Assembly (NCBI RefSeq): GCF_002101675.1
Contig: NZ_LQOY01000242.1
Location: forward strand, 42,794-106,793
From: Mycobacterium gordonae
GTDB taxonomy: Bacteria > Actinomycetota > Actinomycetes > Mycobacteriales > Mycobacteriaceae
Length of the DNA stretch: 64,000 nt
Direction of reading: 5' to 3'
The notes beneath the pieces were generated by a model. That model did no database searches. It saw nothing but the letters and a program-made list of their open reading frames with translations, and was not told the origin of the DNA. A program made the translations under genes and the position numbers. Shown piece after piece: positions 39,667 through 48,065 of the stretch. The first letter of the stretch is position 1, and each line of letters opens with the position of its first letter.

Positions 39667-41955
39667 TCAGTCCTCCTTGAGAACCAGCTTCCGCAGCGCC
39701 ACCCGGTCGGGGTTCAGCAGCTCCTCGATGCGCGGCTTGTTGACGTCGGCGACGATGATCTCCCCGACCTCCTGGTAGACCTCGCTGAAGATGCCGTGCG
39801 ACTTCATCTTCTCGGTCTGGTACTGGTTGTCCTCGGTCGGCGTCACGTAGTAAACCGCGTCGGCCTTGAAGCGGTGCACCAGCCACAGATGAATCAGGGT
39901 CATCAGCCGCTTCTGCCGCAACTTCTCGGCGAAGGTGTTCTGGTCGCGGACCTGCAGGATGCTGCGGCCGTGCCGGTCCTTGATCGGGTCGACGACGACG
40001 TTGGCCAGCTGCTCATCGCCCTCGCCGTAGATGCCGAGCTCCAGCACGTCCGAGCCGGCGCGACGGGGGCGCAGCGTCACCCGCAGCTTCTCGCCCAGCT
40101 GGTAGTGCTCACTCCACAGCGCCAGCCACTCTTCTAGCAGCTTCTTGGGCACCTCGGTCTGCACCAGATGCTGATGCTGCGTGGAGCCCTTGCCCATGGA
40201 CTTGGTGGTCGCCGTGCGACCGGACGAAGCGGCCAACGCGGCGTCGCTGCGTGGCCCGCCGACCAGGGTCTGCGGCGTGCGGTAGGGCGATTCGACCAGA
40301 CGCATCTTGCGCTGCAACCGAGCCAGCGCCAGCATGCCGTCCTGCCTGAGGTTGGTCGCGAACTCCTCGGCCGCCACACCGTCGATCTGGTGCCCGCCGT
40401 AGGTGATGAAGTTGAAGACAAAACCCATCTTGCCGAGTTCGACCGGGAACTGCCGCATCTCGTCGTCGGTCATCCCGGTGGTGTCCCAGTTGAACGACGG
40501 CGAGAGGTTGTAGGCGAGCATCTGGTCGGGGAACACGGCGTGGATCGCCTCGGCGAATTGGCGCGCGTCGGCAAGGTCGGCGGTTTTGGTCTCCATCCAG
40601 AGGATGTCGGCAAACGGCGCGGCGGCCAATGACTTGGCGATCGCATACGGGATGCCGCCGCGGATCTGGTAGTAGCCCTCCGGCGTCTTGGCCAGCTCGC
40701 AGTCCCAGCTCGCCTCGGCGCCCAGCTCCTTGGCCTTGGCGTGCGCCGCATACAGCGACGCGGTGGCGGCGAACTCGCGCCACTCCGCGGGGCTCATCCC
40801 GGACGGCTCGCCTTCGCTCTCGCCGAATTCGAGTTTCTCGGCCACGGCCTCGCCGTAGGTCATGACGCCGGCGGCGTCTTCCCAGGCCGCGACGAACCGC
40901 GATTCCACCTCGTCGTACACGTCGTCGATGGTCAGTTCCCCGCTGTCGCGCCACTTGTTGATCGCCTCGGTGACGAGGTCGAAAATTCCCTGCCGCTCCA
41001 GCCACGCATCGGCCGCCGCGTATTCGCCGTCGCCGAGCGCATACAGCAGGTGGCCGTTGATCTCCTCGACGCCCTGGTCATAGAAGCGGCGCATCATGGC
41101 CAGGAAGCAGCTCTTGTAGGAGGGGATGCTCAGGTTGGTGGCGCCCAGCAGGAAGGGCTGGTCACGCTCGTCGCCGCGGCTGTCGATGAGGTTGGCGGCC
41201 TCTGCGTCGGTGCGCGCCACGATGATGCCCGGCACCCGCATGACGTCGAGCTGGAAGCGCGCGGCGTTGAGTCGCTTGATCTGCTCGTCGGACGGCACCA
41301 GAACCTTGCCGCCCTGGTGACCGCACTTCTTGGTTCCCGGGCGCTGGTCTTCGATGTGGTATCCCGGCACGCCGACCTCGACGAAACGGCGAATCAGGTT
41401 GCGCACGTGAGGATCACCACCGTGGCCCGTGTCGGCGTCGGCGATGATGAATGGCCGGAAGTCGTATCGGGTGGCCGACGCCCGCTGCCGCTCAGTCATG
41501 TTGAGGCGCTGGTATTCCTGATTGCGGTCAGCGGTGAGCAGCGCACGCACCAGCACCGCGGCATCGTCGGGTACCTGGCTGAGTGGGTAACTCGCCAGGT
41601 CTGGCCCCGGGTCCTCGGTGGTGGAGCCTTTGGCGGAGGTCGCCCATCCGCCCAGGTAGATCCCTTCGATGCCCATCCGCTTCATGCTCACGGCCTGGCC
41701 GGGCGAGTACGGGCCGAAGGTGGTGATGCTCTTCTGCTCGGCGTACAGCTCGCGCAGGCGCTCGAAGAACGCGGCGGCCGCTTCGCGCGCCACGGTGTAG
41801 TCGGTCGGGATCGTGCCGCGTTGTTCGACGACTTGCCGGGCGGTATACAGGCGGGTGATGCCCTTGAACCGCGAACTCTCGAAGTACCGCTGGGTGGCAG
41901 CGACTTCCTGCTCGAACGGTGATTGGACCGCATTGTCCGTTTCGGCGATGGCCAT
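39667..41955 (-). CDS. icl2: Isocitrate lyase 2 (long form, intact)
   Basis: The 762-residue ICL2-type isocitrate lyase/methylisocitrate lyase is a glyoxylate-shunt and methylcitrate-cycle enzyme that cleaves isocitrate to glyoxylate and succinate. The catalytic loop TKKCGHQGGK has Cys211, and substrate and metal residues lie in IIADADTGHGG (residues 170-180). The long insertion and an extra C-terminal domain (after about residue 590, LRPRRAGSDVLELGIYGEGD), which in M. tuberculosis binds acetyl-CoA and propionyl-CoA, are both present. H37Rv has this gene split into aceAa and aceAb (Rv1915/Rv1916); here the frame is unbroken. An AGGAGG ribosome site lies upstream of ATG 41955. Confidence 0.97.
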   Translation of the reverse strand: MAIAETDNAVQSPFEQEVAATQRYFESSRFKGITRLYTARQVVEQRGTIPTDYTVAREAAAAFFERLRELYAEQKSITTFGPYSPGQAVSMKRMGIEGIYLGGWATSAKGSTTEDPGPDLASYPLSQVPDDAAVLVRALLTADRNQEYQRLNMTERQRASATRYDFRPFIIADADTGHGGDPHVRNLIRRFVEVGVPGYHIEDQRPGTKKCGHQGGKVLVPSDEQIKRLNAARFQLDVMRVPGIIVARTDAEAANLIDSRGDERDQPFLLGATNLSIPSYKSCFLAMMRRFYDQGVEEINGHLLYALGDGEYAAADAWLERQGIFDLVTEAINKWRDSGELTIDDVYDEVESRFVAAWEDAAGVMTYGEAVAEKLEFGESEGEPSGMSPAEWREFAATASLYAAHAKAKELGAEASWDCELAKTPEGYYQIRGGIPYAIAKSLAAAPFADILWMETKTADLADARQFAEAIHAVFPDQMLAYNLSPSFNWDTTGMTDDEMRQFPVELGKMGFVFNFITYGGHQIDGVAAEEFATNLRQDGMLALARLQRKMRLVESPYRTPQTLVGGPRSDAALAASSGRTATTKSMGKGSTQHQHLVQTEVPKKLLEEWLALWSEHYQLGEKLRVTLRPRRAGSDVLELGIYGEGDEQLANVVVDPIKDRHGRSILQVRDQNTFAEKLRQKRLMTLIHLWLVHRFKADAVYYVTPTEDNQYQTEKMKSHGIFSEVYQEVGEIIVADVNKPRIEELLNPDRVALRKLVLKED

Positions 41956-42074
41956 GGCCTTCCGCTCCTCCTAAGCCCCGGTTCCCCTGACGCAGTGAGT
42001 GTATGCCCAGTGGGCGTGAGCTAAATCACCGGCCGAGGGCCTGGACAATTCGACCGGGTCCGGGCCTGACCGGC

Positions 42075-42521
42075 ATGACTGACTCGCCTGACATCACCAG
42101 GCCGGCACCCTCGCCGGGACGGCCGGAGCGGCGTAGCGTCACATCGGTGGCTACGGAATTGCGCTTTGACCGGTGGTATCTCCCGTTGGCGGCGGCTGTC
42201 GGACTCGGACCCAAGAGCACCGAGTTGTGGGTCGAGGGCGGCACCTTGCACGTCAAGATGGGATGGGCGTTCACGGCCGACATTCCCGTGACGTCGATCA
42301 AAACCGCCGAGCCGAGCAACGAGCGGGTTTTCACGGCCGGGGTCCACGTCATGGGCTCGCGCTGGCTGGTCAACGGGTCGCGCAAGGGGCTGGTGCAGCT
42401 GACGCTCGATCCCCCGGTACCGGCCAAAGTCTGGTACAAGGCGATCACCTTGAAAGTGTTGTTGCTCAGCGTCACCGACCCCGACGCGCTCATCGCGGCC
42501 TGCACCGCGGCGGCTCGATAG
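42075..42521 (+). CDS. Conserved hypothetical protein (Rv1914c-like)
   Basis: The 148-residue product has a Pro-rich N-terminus (MTDSPDITRPAPSPGRPERR) and a compact domain from about residue 25, rich in alternating hydrophobic strands: ELRFDRWYLPLAAAVGLGP, VKMGWAFTADIPVTSIKTAE and VHVMGSRWLVNGS. A C-terminal helix, DPDALIAACTAAA, closes it. The beta-barrel-plus-helix look suggests a pleckstrin-homology-like fold, as inference. Position matches Rv1914c. It is divergent from icl2 and converges on the metallo-hydrolase gene, 10 bp apart. Confidence 0.8.
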   Translation: MTDSPDITRPAPSPGRPERRSVTSVATELRFDRWYLPLAAAVGLGPKSTELWVEGGTLHVKMGWAFTADIPVTSIKTAEPSNERVFTAGVHVMGSRWLVNGSRKGLVQLTLDPPVPAKVWYKAITLKVLLLSVTDPDALIAACTAAAR

Positions 42522-42531
42522 CCGCCGCTCC

Positions 42532-43236
42532 TCAGTGCCTCGTCCGCAACCAATCCCGTTGACGTCGGACGAACTCAGCGTTGACCACGCGTCCGTGCCC
42601 GGGTACGTACGCGGCTTCTTCTCCGCCGATCGCCAGCAATCGGTCCAGGGTGTCCGGCCAGGCGGCCAGATCCGAATCGGTGTCGATCGCCGGGTCCGCG
42701 GACTCCTCGACCAGGTCGCCGGTGAACACTATGGTCGGCTCGCCCGAATGGCGTGCGGGAACCACGATGACCAGATCGGAGCGGGTGTGGCCGGCGCCGA
42801 GGTGAGCGATCGTGACGGTGCGGTCACCGAGATCGACCGTCGCCTCCAAGATGCCCTTCGCAGGCACCCGCAGTGCCGTAATTGCAGCGTCGATCGCCCC
42901 GGCATCGGCCCCGTAGGCCAGCGCGTCGGCGCGCAGCTGATCAGAGGCCGACGACAGATAGCCGACCACTTCGGGCGAGCAATAGATTCGGGCTCCGGTG
43001 AACACCGAGGAACCAAGCACGTGGTCAAAGTGTTTGTGCGTCAACACGACATGAGTCACTGGGCGGGTGGCAAGCCGGTCTACATCAGCCTGCACGGCCC
43101 GTCCCTCCTCGAGAGTGGTGCCGGTGTCGACGAGTAGGGTTGCGGCGGGTCCGCAAACCAGGCCGACCGTGACGTCGCAGAAGTCCAGCCGGCACCGATA
43201 TGCGCTGTCGCTCAGTCTTTCCCAGTGGTGGTGCAT
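42532..43236 (-). CDS. Metallo-beta-lactamase-fold hydrolase (Rv1913-like)
   Basis: The 234-residue protein has the zinc motif LTHKHFDHVLGS (HxHxDH), then AHLGAGHTRSD with the next histidine, FTGDLVEE with the bridging Asp and YVPGHGRVV with the last His. This makes it a complete di-zinc hydrolase of the glyoxalase II/lactonase-like branch. The substrate is unknown. Its ATG overlaps the stop of the upstream regulator gene by one base (TGATG), so the two are translationally coupled. Position matches Rv1913. Confidence 0.93.
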   Translation of the reverse strand: MHHHWERLSDSAYRCRLDFCDVTVGLVCGPAATLLVDTGTTLEEGRAVQADVDRLATRPVTHVVLTHKHFDHVLGSSVFTGARIYCSPEVVGYLSSASDQLRADALAYGADAGAIDAAITALRVPAKGILEATVDLGDRTVTIAHLGAGHTRSDLVIVVPARHSGEPTIVFTGDLVEESADPAIDTDSDLAAWPDTLDRLLAIGGEEAAYVPGHGRVVNAEFVRRQRDWLRTRH

Positions 43237-44507
43237 CAGACCGGCCGCAGCACAGCCGAGCGCCGCCACTGGCAAACGAACAACGCGAGTTCGACGTCGG
43301 TCCGATCGTCGATCGGCCGGCCGCGGCGGGCGACCGCGCGTTCGACCCGGCAACGAAGACCGTTGAAGCCGACGTTGAGTTCCCGTGCCGCAGCCTCGCG
43401 CGTCGAGCCGCGCTGTAAAAACACCCGCAGTGTCTCGCGTAGCACAGCGTCGTCTTCGGTGTCGCAGGCCAGGTCCCCGAGGACATCGGCCACCCAGCCG
43501 CGGACCTCGTCGATACCTGCGCCCAGCAACGCCGTAGCCATGACGGTCCGATCGGTCGCCGCGACCAGCACCCGGCTGGGCGCCCCCGGCCTCTGATCCC
43601 GAGCCAGTGCCGCGGCTTGCGCCCGCCGCGCCTGACGATGGGATCGCCGGAAACCTTGGACACCGAAACCGGCCGCGCCCATGGCGATGTTCAGGGTTTC
43701 CGGACTGGTGGCGCTGTATTCGCGGACCCGGGTGGCGATTTCACCGGGCGGGACTGAAAACGGCAACCAGACCCAGGCGGTGGTGCGGTCTGCGGCGGCG
43801 AAAAGCGGTTGCCCTGAGGTGTTCACGGCGGCGGCCAACCCGTGGACGAACCGTTGCAGCTGATCCAGAGCGTCGTCGGCTTCGTGCCAGACGATGAGCG
43901 CCAGGTGCTGCGCGTGCAGCGGATAATCGATTGCCGCAGAAGCGGTGTCGACGGCGACGTCAGCGTCGTCGCCGAGCAGGTCGCGGACCCGCATCGCCCG
44001 GATGGTGTGCTGATTCTCCAGCCACTGCACATGTTCGCGTTCGTATGCCCCGACCAAGTGCCCGGAAACCCAGTCGACGTACTCGAAGACGAAGCCGGTG
44101 ATCGCCTCGATCACCGCCAACCGTGTCGTCGGCTCCATCTGCAGAGTGCGTAGTTCGGTGAACACAGTTTCGGTCATGTGACGCTGCCCCAGTCGGTAGG
44201 CGCGTACCAGTGTGTTGACCGGAACACCATCCCGGGCGAGGCGGCGGGAATATTCCACGGCGACCGGGGGAACAGTGCTTTCGTCGAGCGGAATATCGTG
44301 CATCAGCGCCTGAAAGATCGTTTCGAGGTTGGTCGCGACGCCGGCGTCGAGCATCTCGAACGTGCGGTCGGTGCCGCACAGATCAGGAATTTCGGCAACG
44401 AGTGCCCGGCAGATCGCGAGACTGATCTGGCTGACTTGCTGCTGCAGGCTGGATGCGACCGCGACGACGCAGCGGTGTACGTGGTCAACTGCCGCGTTGC
44501 CGGTCAC
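43236..44507 (-). CDS. PucR/CdaR-type transcriptional regulator
   Basis: The 423-residue regulator has an N-terminal helical sensory part (residues 1-165; ISLAICRALVAEIPDLCGT, VFEYVDWVSGHLVGAYEREH), a middle GGDEF-like/CdaR region, and a C-terminal PucR-type helix-turn-helix around GSTREAAARELNVGFNGLRC. The start chosen is GTG 44507 (VTGNAAVDHVHRC), preceded by a TAAGGT -10 at 44521-44516. The upstream in-frame starts reach into the operator of the divergent ArsR gene. It is coupled by a one-base overlap with the metallo-hydrolase gene, the likely effector enzyme. The inducer is unknown. Confidence 0.85.
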   Translation of the reverse strand: MTGNAAVDHVHRCVVAVASSLQQQVSQISLAICRALVAEIPDLCGTDRTFEMLDAGVATNLETIFQALMHDIPLDESTVPPVAVEYSRRLARDGVPVNTLVRAYRLGQRHMTETVFTELRTLQMEPTTRLAVIEAITGFVFEYVDWVSGHLVGAYEREHVQWLENQHTIRAMRVRDLLGDDADVAVDTASAAIDYPLHAQHLALIVWHEADDALDQLQRFVHGLAAAVNTSGQPLFAAADRTTAWVWLPFSVPPGEIATRVREYSATSPETLNIAMGAAGFGVQGFRRSHRQARRAQAAALARDQRPGAPSRVLVAATDRTVMATALLGAGIDEVRGWVADVLGDLACDTEDDAVLRETLRVFLQRGSTREAAARELNVGFNGLRCRVERAVARRGRPIDDRTDVELALFVCQWRRSAVLRPV

Positions 44508-44560
44508 GTGTGGACACCTTAGATGGCTGGCGCGTGGAGAGCCACATGCGTCGGAACGAG

Positions 44561-44590
44561 TTGACATGTCGGGAATGTCCGACATATATT
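44561..44590 (+). promoter_or_regulatory. ArsR-gene promoter with palindromic operator
   Basis: A consensus -35 TTGACA (44561-44566), an 18-bp spacer and -10 TATATT (44585-44590) precede GTG 44597 by six bases, so the transcript is probably leaderless. The inverted repeat ATGTCGG-N6-CCGACAT (44566-44572 and 44579-44585) fills the spacer and overlaps both hexamers by one base. This is the expected place for a repressor such as the ArsR product itself. Confidence 0.75.
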
Positions 44591-44596
44591 GCGTGG

Positions 44597-44920
44597 GTGG
44601 CCAATCCCGAACGGCTTTGTGATCGCATCTTCACCGCGTTGGCAAATCCGGTGCGCCGCAGGCTTCTTGAAATTTTGAGCTGTCAGTCGTTGTCCGCCGG
44701 GGAGCTGAGCGAACGGTTCGAACTCAGCCGGCCGGCCGTCGCCGAACATCTGAAGGTGTTGCGCGACGCCGGGCTGGTCGCCGATGAGGCGCAGGGCCGC
44801 CGCCGCATCTACCGGCTGACCGCCGAACCATTGGCCGAACTCGGTGACTGGTTGCATCCGTTCGAAAAGCTTTGGCGGGCAAGGCTTGCCGCGTTGGCCG
44901 ACAAGACGGACAGCGAGTAG
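44597..44920 (+). CDS. ArsR-family winged-helix regulator
   Basis: The 107-residue product starts at GTG 44597 (MANPERLCDRIFTALANPVR). It contains the winged helix with recognition helix LSRPAVAEHLKVLRDAGLV and wing QGRRRIYRLT, typical of ArsR/SmtB proteins and of the SdpR/YczG type without metal cysteines. Only Cys8 and Cys24 are near the N-terminus and no CxC metal motif is seen, so a non-metal signal is more likely. It is the first gene of a probable operon with the FadB5-like reductase (36-bp gap) and an SRPBCC protein; it presumably represses its own promoter. Confidence 0.9.
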   Translation: MANPERLCDRIFTALANPVRRRLLEILSCQSLSAGELSERFELSRPAVAEHLKVLRDAGLVADEAQGRRRIYRLTAEPLAELGDWLHPFEKLWRARLAALADKTDSE

Positions 44921-44956
44921 CCCGCGGGTCGCAGACCGCACCACGAAAGGAGCCTC

Positions 44957-45961
44957 ATGCGCGCAGTTGTGATCACCAGGCACGGAGACCCATCGGTACT
45001 GCAGGTCCAGCAGCGGCCGGACCCGCCGCCGCCGGGTCCGGGCCAGCTGCGGATTGACGTTCGGGCCGCCGGGGTCAACTTCGCCGACCATCTCGCCCGG
45101 GTGGGCCTGTATCCCGACGCACCCAAGCTGCCGGCGGTCGTCGGGTATGAAGTCGCGGGCACGGTGACCGCAGTCGGCGACGGCGTTGATCCGGGCCGGA
45201 TCGGCGAAAGAGTTTTGGCGGGAACGCGTTTCGGCGGCTACGCCGAAGTCGTCAACGTCGCCGCGGCCGACTCGGTGGCACTGCCCGACGCGGTCAGTTT
45301 CGAGCAGGGTGCGGCGGTTCCGGTGAACTATGCGACCGCGTGGGCCGGCCTGCACGGCTACGGGTCGCTGCGGGCCGGCGAGCGAGTGCTCATTCACGCT
45401 GCCGCGGGTGGGGTGGGCATAGCGGCCATCCAGTTCGCAAAGGCCGCCGGCGCCGAAATCCACGGCACCGCATCGCCGGGCAAGCACCGCAAACTCGCCG
45501 AACTCGGCGTGGACCGAGCGATCGACTACCGCCAGGACGGCTGGTGGAAGGGCCTGCCGCCCTATGACATCGTGCTGGACGCCCTGGGCGGCACGTCGCT
45601 GCGCCGGTCCTATCATCTGCTGCGACCCGGCGGACGGCTTGTCGGCTACGGGATTTCGAATATGCAGGAGGGCGAGAAGCGTTCGCTGCGCAAGGCCGCG
45701 CCGCACGCTCTGGCGATGCTGCGTGGGTTCAACCTCCTCGATCAGCTCTCGGAATCGAAGACCGTCATCGGGCTCAACATGCTCAAGTTATGGGACGACC
45801 GGGGTTCGCTCGGGCCGTGGATCACACCGCTGAGCGAGGCGCTGCGCGACGGGACGGTGTCGCCCGTCGTGCATGCGGCGGTCCCGTTCGCAGAGGCGCC
45901 GGAGGCGCACCGGATCCTGGCGGCCCGGGAGAACATCGGCAAGGTGGTGCTGGTTCCTTAA
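44957..45961 (+). CDS. fadB5: MDR-type quinone oxidoreductase, FadB5-like
   Basis: The 334-residue member of the medium-chain dehydrogenase/reductase superfamily is of quinone-oxidoreductase type, lacking zinc ligands. It has GVNFADHLARVGLYPDAP, the Rossmann motif HAAAGGVGIAAIQFAK, an NADPH-type basic residue in GTASPGKHRKLAEL and a C-terminal EAHRILAARENIGKVVLVP. It would reduce enones or quinones with NADPH. Sequence and position match Rv1912c (FadB5). A GAAAGG ribosome site lies before the ATG. It is regulated by the upstream ArsR, as inferred from the operon. Confidence 0.9.
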   Translation: MRAVVITRHGDPSVLQVQQRPDPPPPGPGQLRIDVRAAGVNFADHLARVGLYPDAPKLPAVVGYEVAGTVTAVGDGVDPGRIGERVLAGTRFGGYAEVVNVAAADSVALPDAVSFEQGAAVPVNYATAWAGLHGYGSLRAGERVLIHAAAGGVGIAAIQFAKAAGAEIHGTASPGKHRKLAELGVDRAIDYRQDGWWKGLPPYDIVLDALGGTSLRRSYHLLRPGGRLVGYGISNMQEGEKRSLRKAAPHALAMLRGFNLLDQLSESKTVIGLNMLKLWDDRGSLGPWITPLSEALRDGTVSPVVHAAVPFAEAPEAHRILAARENIGKVVLVP

Positions 45962-46003
45962 CCAGATGGTTTCGCCCGGTGCCGGCGCGGCTATGTTTGC
46001 GGC

Positions 46004-46447
46004 ATGGCTGTCACCGAGTCCCGCGAGGTCGTCATCGAGGCGACGCCCGACGAGATCATGGATGTGTTGTTCGACATCGAAACGCTGCCGGAGTGGTCGT
46101 CGGTGCACAAGACGGTCGAAGTCCTGGAACGCGACGACGAGGGTCATCCGCTCAAGTCGCGGCAGGTCGTCAAACTCGTCGGGTTCACCGAGGAGCAGGT
46201 ACTGGCCTACACCGTGCACGACGACGGAGTGAGCTGGACCTTGGTGGAGGCCAAACAGCAAAAGGCTCAGGACGGTCGCTACACCCTGACTCCCAAGGGC
46301 GACTCCACCCGCGTGCGCTTCGACCTGACAGTCGAACTGAGTGCGCCGGTGCCCGGTTTCTTCGTCAGGCAGGGTGCCAAAGCGCTGATGGACACGGCAA
46401 CCAAGGGACTCCGCAAGCGCGTCCTTCAGGTGAAGAAGGGCGCTTAA
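46004..46447 (+). CDS. SRPBCC family protein
   Basis: The 147-residue cyclase/dehydrase-like SRPBCC protein starts MAVTESREVVIEATPDEIMD, with FDIETLPEWSSVHKTVEVLE (the ligand-pocket turn) and the long C-terminal helix KALMDTATKGLRKRVLQ. Such proteins bind hydrophobic molecules in a central cavity; the ligand is unknown. It is the third gene of the ArsR-fadB5 cluster, 42 bp after fadB5. Its stop codon and that of the convergent oxidoreductase gene share the four bases TTAA (46444-46447). Confidence 0.88.
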   Translation: MAVTESREVVIEATPDEIMDVLFDIETLPEWSSVHKTVEVLERDDEGHPLKSRQVVKLVGFTEEQVLAYTVHDDGVSWTLVEAKQQKAQDGRYTLTPKGDSTRVRFDLTVELSAPVPGFFVRQGAKALMDTATKGLRKRVLQVKKGA

Positions 46448-48006
46448 CTCGCGTCCTGGAGGGCTTGATGCGCCGCGTTGTACCCCGGCGTGAAGGTGAT
46501 GCCGGGTCCGCCGTGGCATCCGGCGCCGCCCAGGTAAAGCCCGGAAATAGGGATGGGAAAATCCAGAAATCCTTTCGGCCCGGGACGATTCGGCCCCATC
46601 AGGTCCGGGTGCAGCAGTCCGTGGCAGAAGTCACCGGCCGGGGCCGCGAACATAGTGTTCATGTGATAGGGCGCGAACGTGATGTGGCGGATCACGATGT
46701 CCTTGAAGTTGGGGGCGAACCTGGTGATCTTGTCGATAACCCGTTGCGCCATCTCATTTTTGAGATGCCCATGCTGGTCGCGGGCGACCTCCACCGGGAA
46801 GGCGTACGCATAGGCGCTGGCGGCGTGCTTGCCGGGCGGGGCGAGGCCCGGGTCGTGCACCGACGGGATCTGCATGCCCATCGACGGGTTGTCCGGGACG
46901 ATGCCGCGTCGACAGTTCTCCCAGTGCCGCTGTTGCTCTTCCGGCGAGCCGAAGATGCCGATTGACATCTGCATGCCCTCTTCGTTCAGGAACTCATAGG
47001 GCGCCGCGAACTCGGGCAGCCCGTCGAGGGCGAAGTGCATCTGGATGAACGAGGCGCGGTGGTCCCGGTCGGAGACACGCGAAACAAGTTCGGCCGGTAC
47101 ATGTTCGGGGTCGATCAGTTCGGTGAGGGTGAGATCGGGCGCGAGATTCGACACCACGATCGGCGCGGTGATTGTCGAGCCGTCCCGCAATCGGACGCCG
47201 GTCACCTTGCCGTGCTCGACGAGTATCTGCTCGACCTTGGCGCGGAACCGGATCTCGCCGCCGTGGGAGAGGAAGAGTTCGTGCAAATGTTCGGTGAGTG
47301 CGCCGATGCCACCTTTGAGCTTGGTCATCATCGAGGTGTTGTTGTCCGGCACCGCCAGGGCGAATGCCAGGCAGGTTGCGCTGCCCGGGGTGTAGGGCCC
47401 GCGGTAGGTGGAGTTGACGGCCAGGAAGGCCAGCATGCCCCGCATCACCGCGTGCTTCTCCTTATCGGGCAGGTAGCGGTCGATGACGTCCATCGCGGAT
47501 CCGAACAGCATCTCGTGGATCGCCCGCCGCTCCGCCTGGTTGGCCGCGCAGGCGTACATCTCGTCGAGCGTCTTGGGCGGTTTGCACACATCGAAGCGGC
47601 CCAGCGCTTTTGCCGGTCCCTGGCTCCAACCGATGAGCTCTGCCATACCGGTGACCGCCTCGAAGCCGTGTTTCTCCCCCAGGTGTGTCATCAACTGCAT
47701 CGGGTCGCGGTAGAAGACCATCGGCTCTTCGCCGTTCTCGCCGATGTTGGTGGACATCACCTCGGGTTCGACGGTGGGCAGCGTGTCCAGCCCGAGGTCT
47801 TTGGTGATCTGGCTGGCCGTCGGGAACTGCACGGAGCCCGCGATCTCATACCGGAAGCCGTCGATCAACTCGACTGTTGCCGCCATGCCCCCGGCGTAGG
47901 TGTTGGCTTCCAGGCACACCGTGCGCAGGCCCGCCCGCTGCAGAATCGCGGCGGCGGTCAGCCCGTTGTGCCCGGCTCCCACCACGATCGCGTCGTAATC
48001 CGTCAT
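46444..48006 (-). CDS. FAD-dependent phytoene desaturase-like oxidoreductase
   Basis: The 520-residue flavoprotein has the dinucleotide motif DAIVVGAGHNGLTAAAIL (residues 5-22), CLEANTYAGGMAA and a C-terminal FAD-closing motif, ISGLYLGGAGCHGGPGITF. It belongs to the CrtI/NAD(P)-FAD amine-oxidase-like group that desaturates or isomerises carotenoids and related lipids. The start at 48006 is preceded by GAGGAGG; the longer frame upstream is unlikely. It is divergent from the TetR gene across a 16-bp palindrome, suggesting control by that repressor. The substrate is unknown. Confidence 0.9.
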   Translation of the reverse strand: MTDYDAIVVGAGHNGLTAAAILQRAGLRTVCLEANTYAGGMAATVELIDGFRYEIAGSVQFPTASQITKDLGLDTLPTVEPEVMSTNIGENGEEPMVFYRDPMQLMTHLGEKHGFEAVTGMAELIGWSQGPAKALGRFDVCKPPKTLDEMYACAANQAERRAIHEMLFGSAMDVIDRYLPDKEKHAVMRGMLAFLAVNSTYRGPYTPGSATCLAFALAVPDNNTSMMTKLKGGIGALTEHLHELFLSHGGEIRFRAKVEQILVEHGKVTGVRLRDGSTITAPIVVSNLAPDLTLTELIDPEHVPAELVSRVSDRDHRASFIQMHFALDGLPEFAAPYEFLNEEGMQMSIGIFGSPEEQQRHWENCRRGIVPDNPSMGMQIPSVHDPGLAPPGKHAASAYAYAFPVEVARDQHGHLKNEMAQRVIDKITRFAPNFKDIVIRHITFAPYHMNTMFAAPAGDFCHGLLHPDLMGPNRPGPKGFLDFPIPISGLYLGGAGCHGGPGITFTPGYNAAHQALQDAS

Positions 48007-48040
48007 CTGACCTCCTCGCCGAGACTCGTCTGGCAAGAAT

Positions 48041-48056
48041 ATGTCAGTACTGACAT
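48041..48056. promoter_or_regulatory. TetR operator: perfect 16-bp palindrome
   Basis: ATGTCAGT-ACTGACAT (48041-48056) is a perfect palindrome between the divergent oxidoreductase and TetR genes. A related site, TGTCA-N4-TGACA (TGTCAGCATTGACA, 48068-48081), follows. The first lies between a possible -35 (TGGCAA, 48031-48036) and -10 (CATGAT, 48054-48059), so binding would block the TetR gene promoter and probably the opposite one. Confidence 0.75.
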
Positions 48057-48065
48057 GATAGGAAG

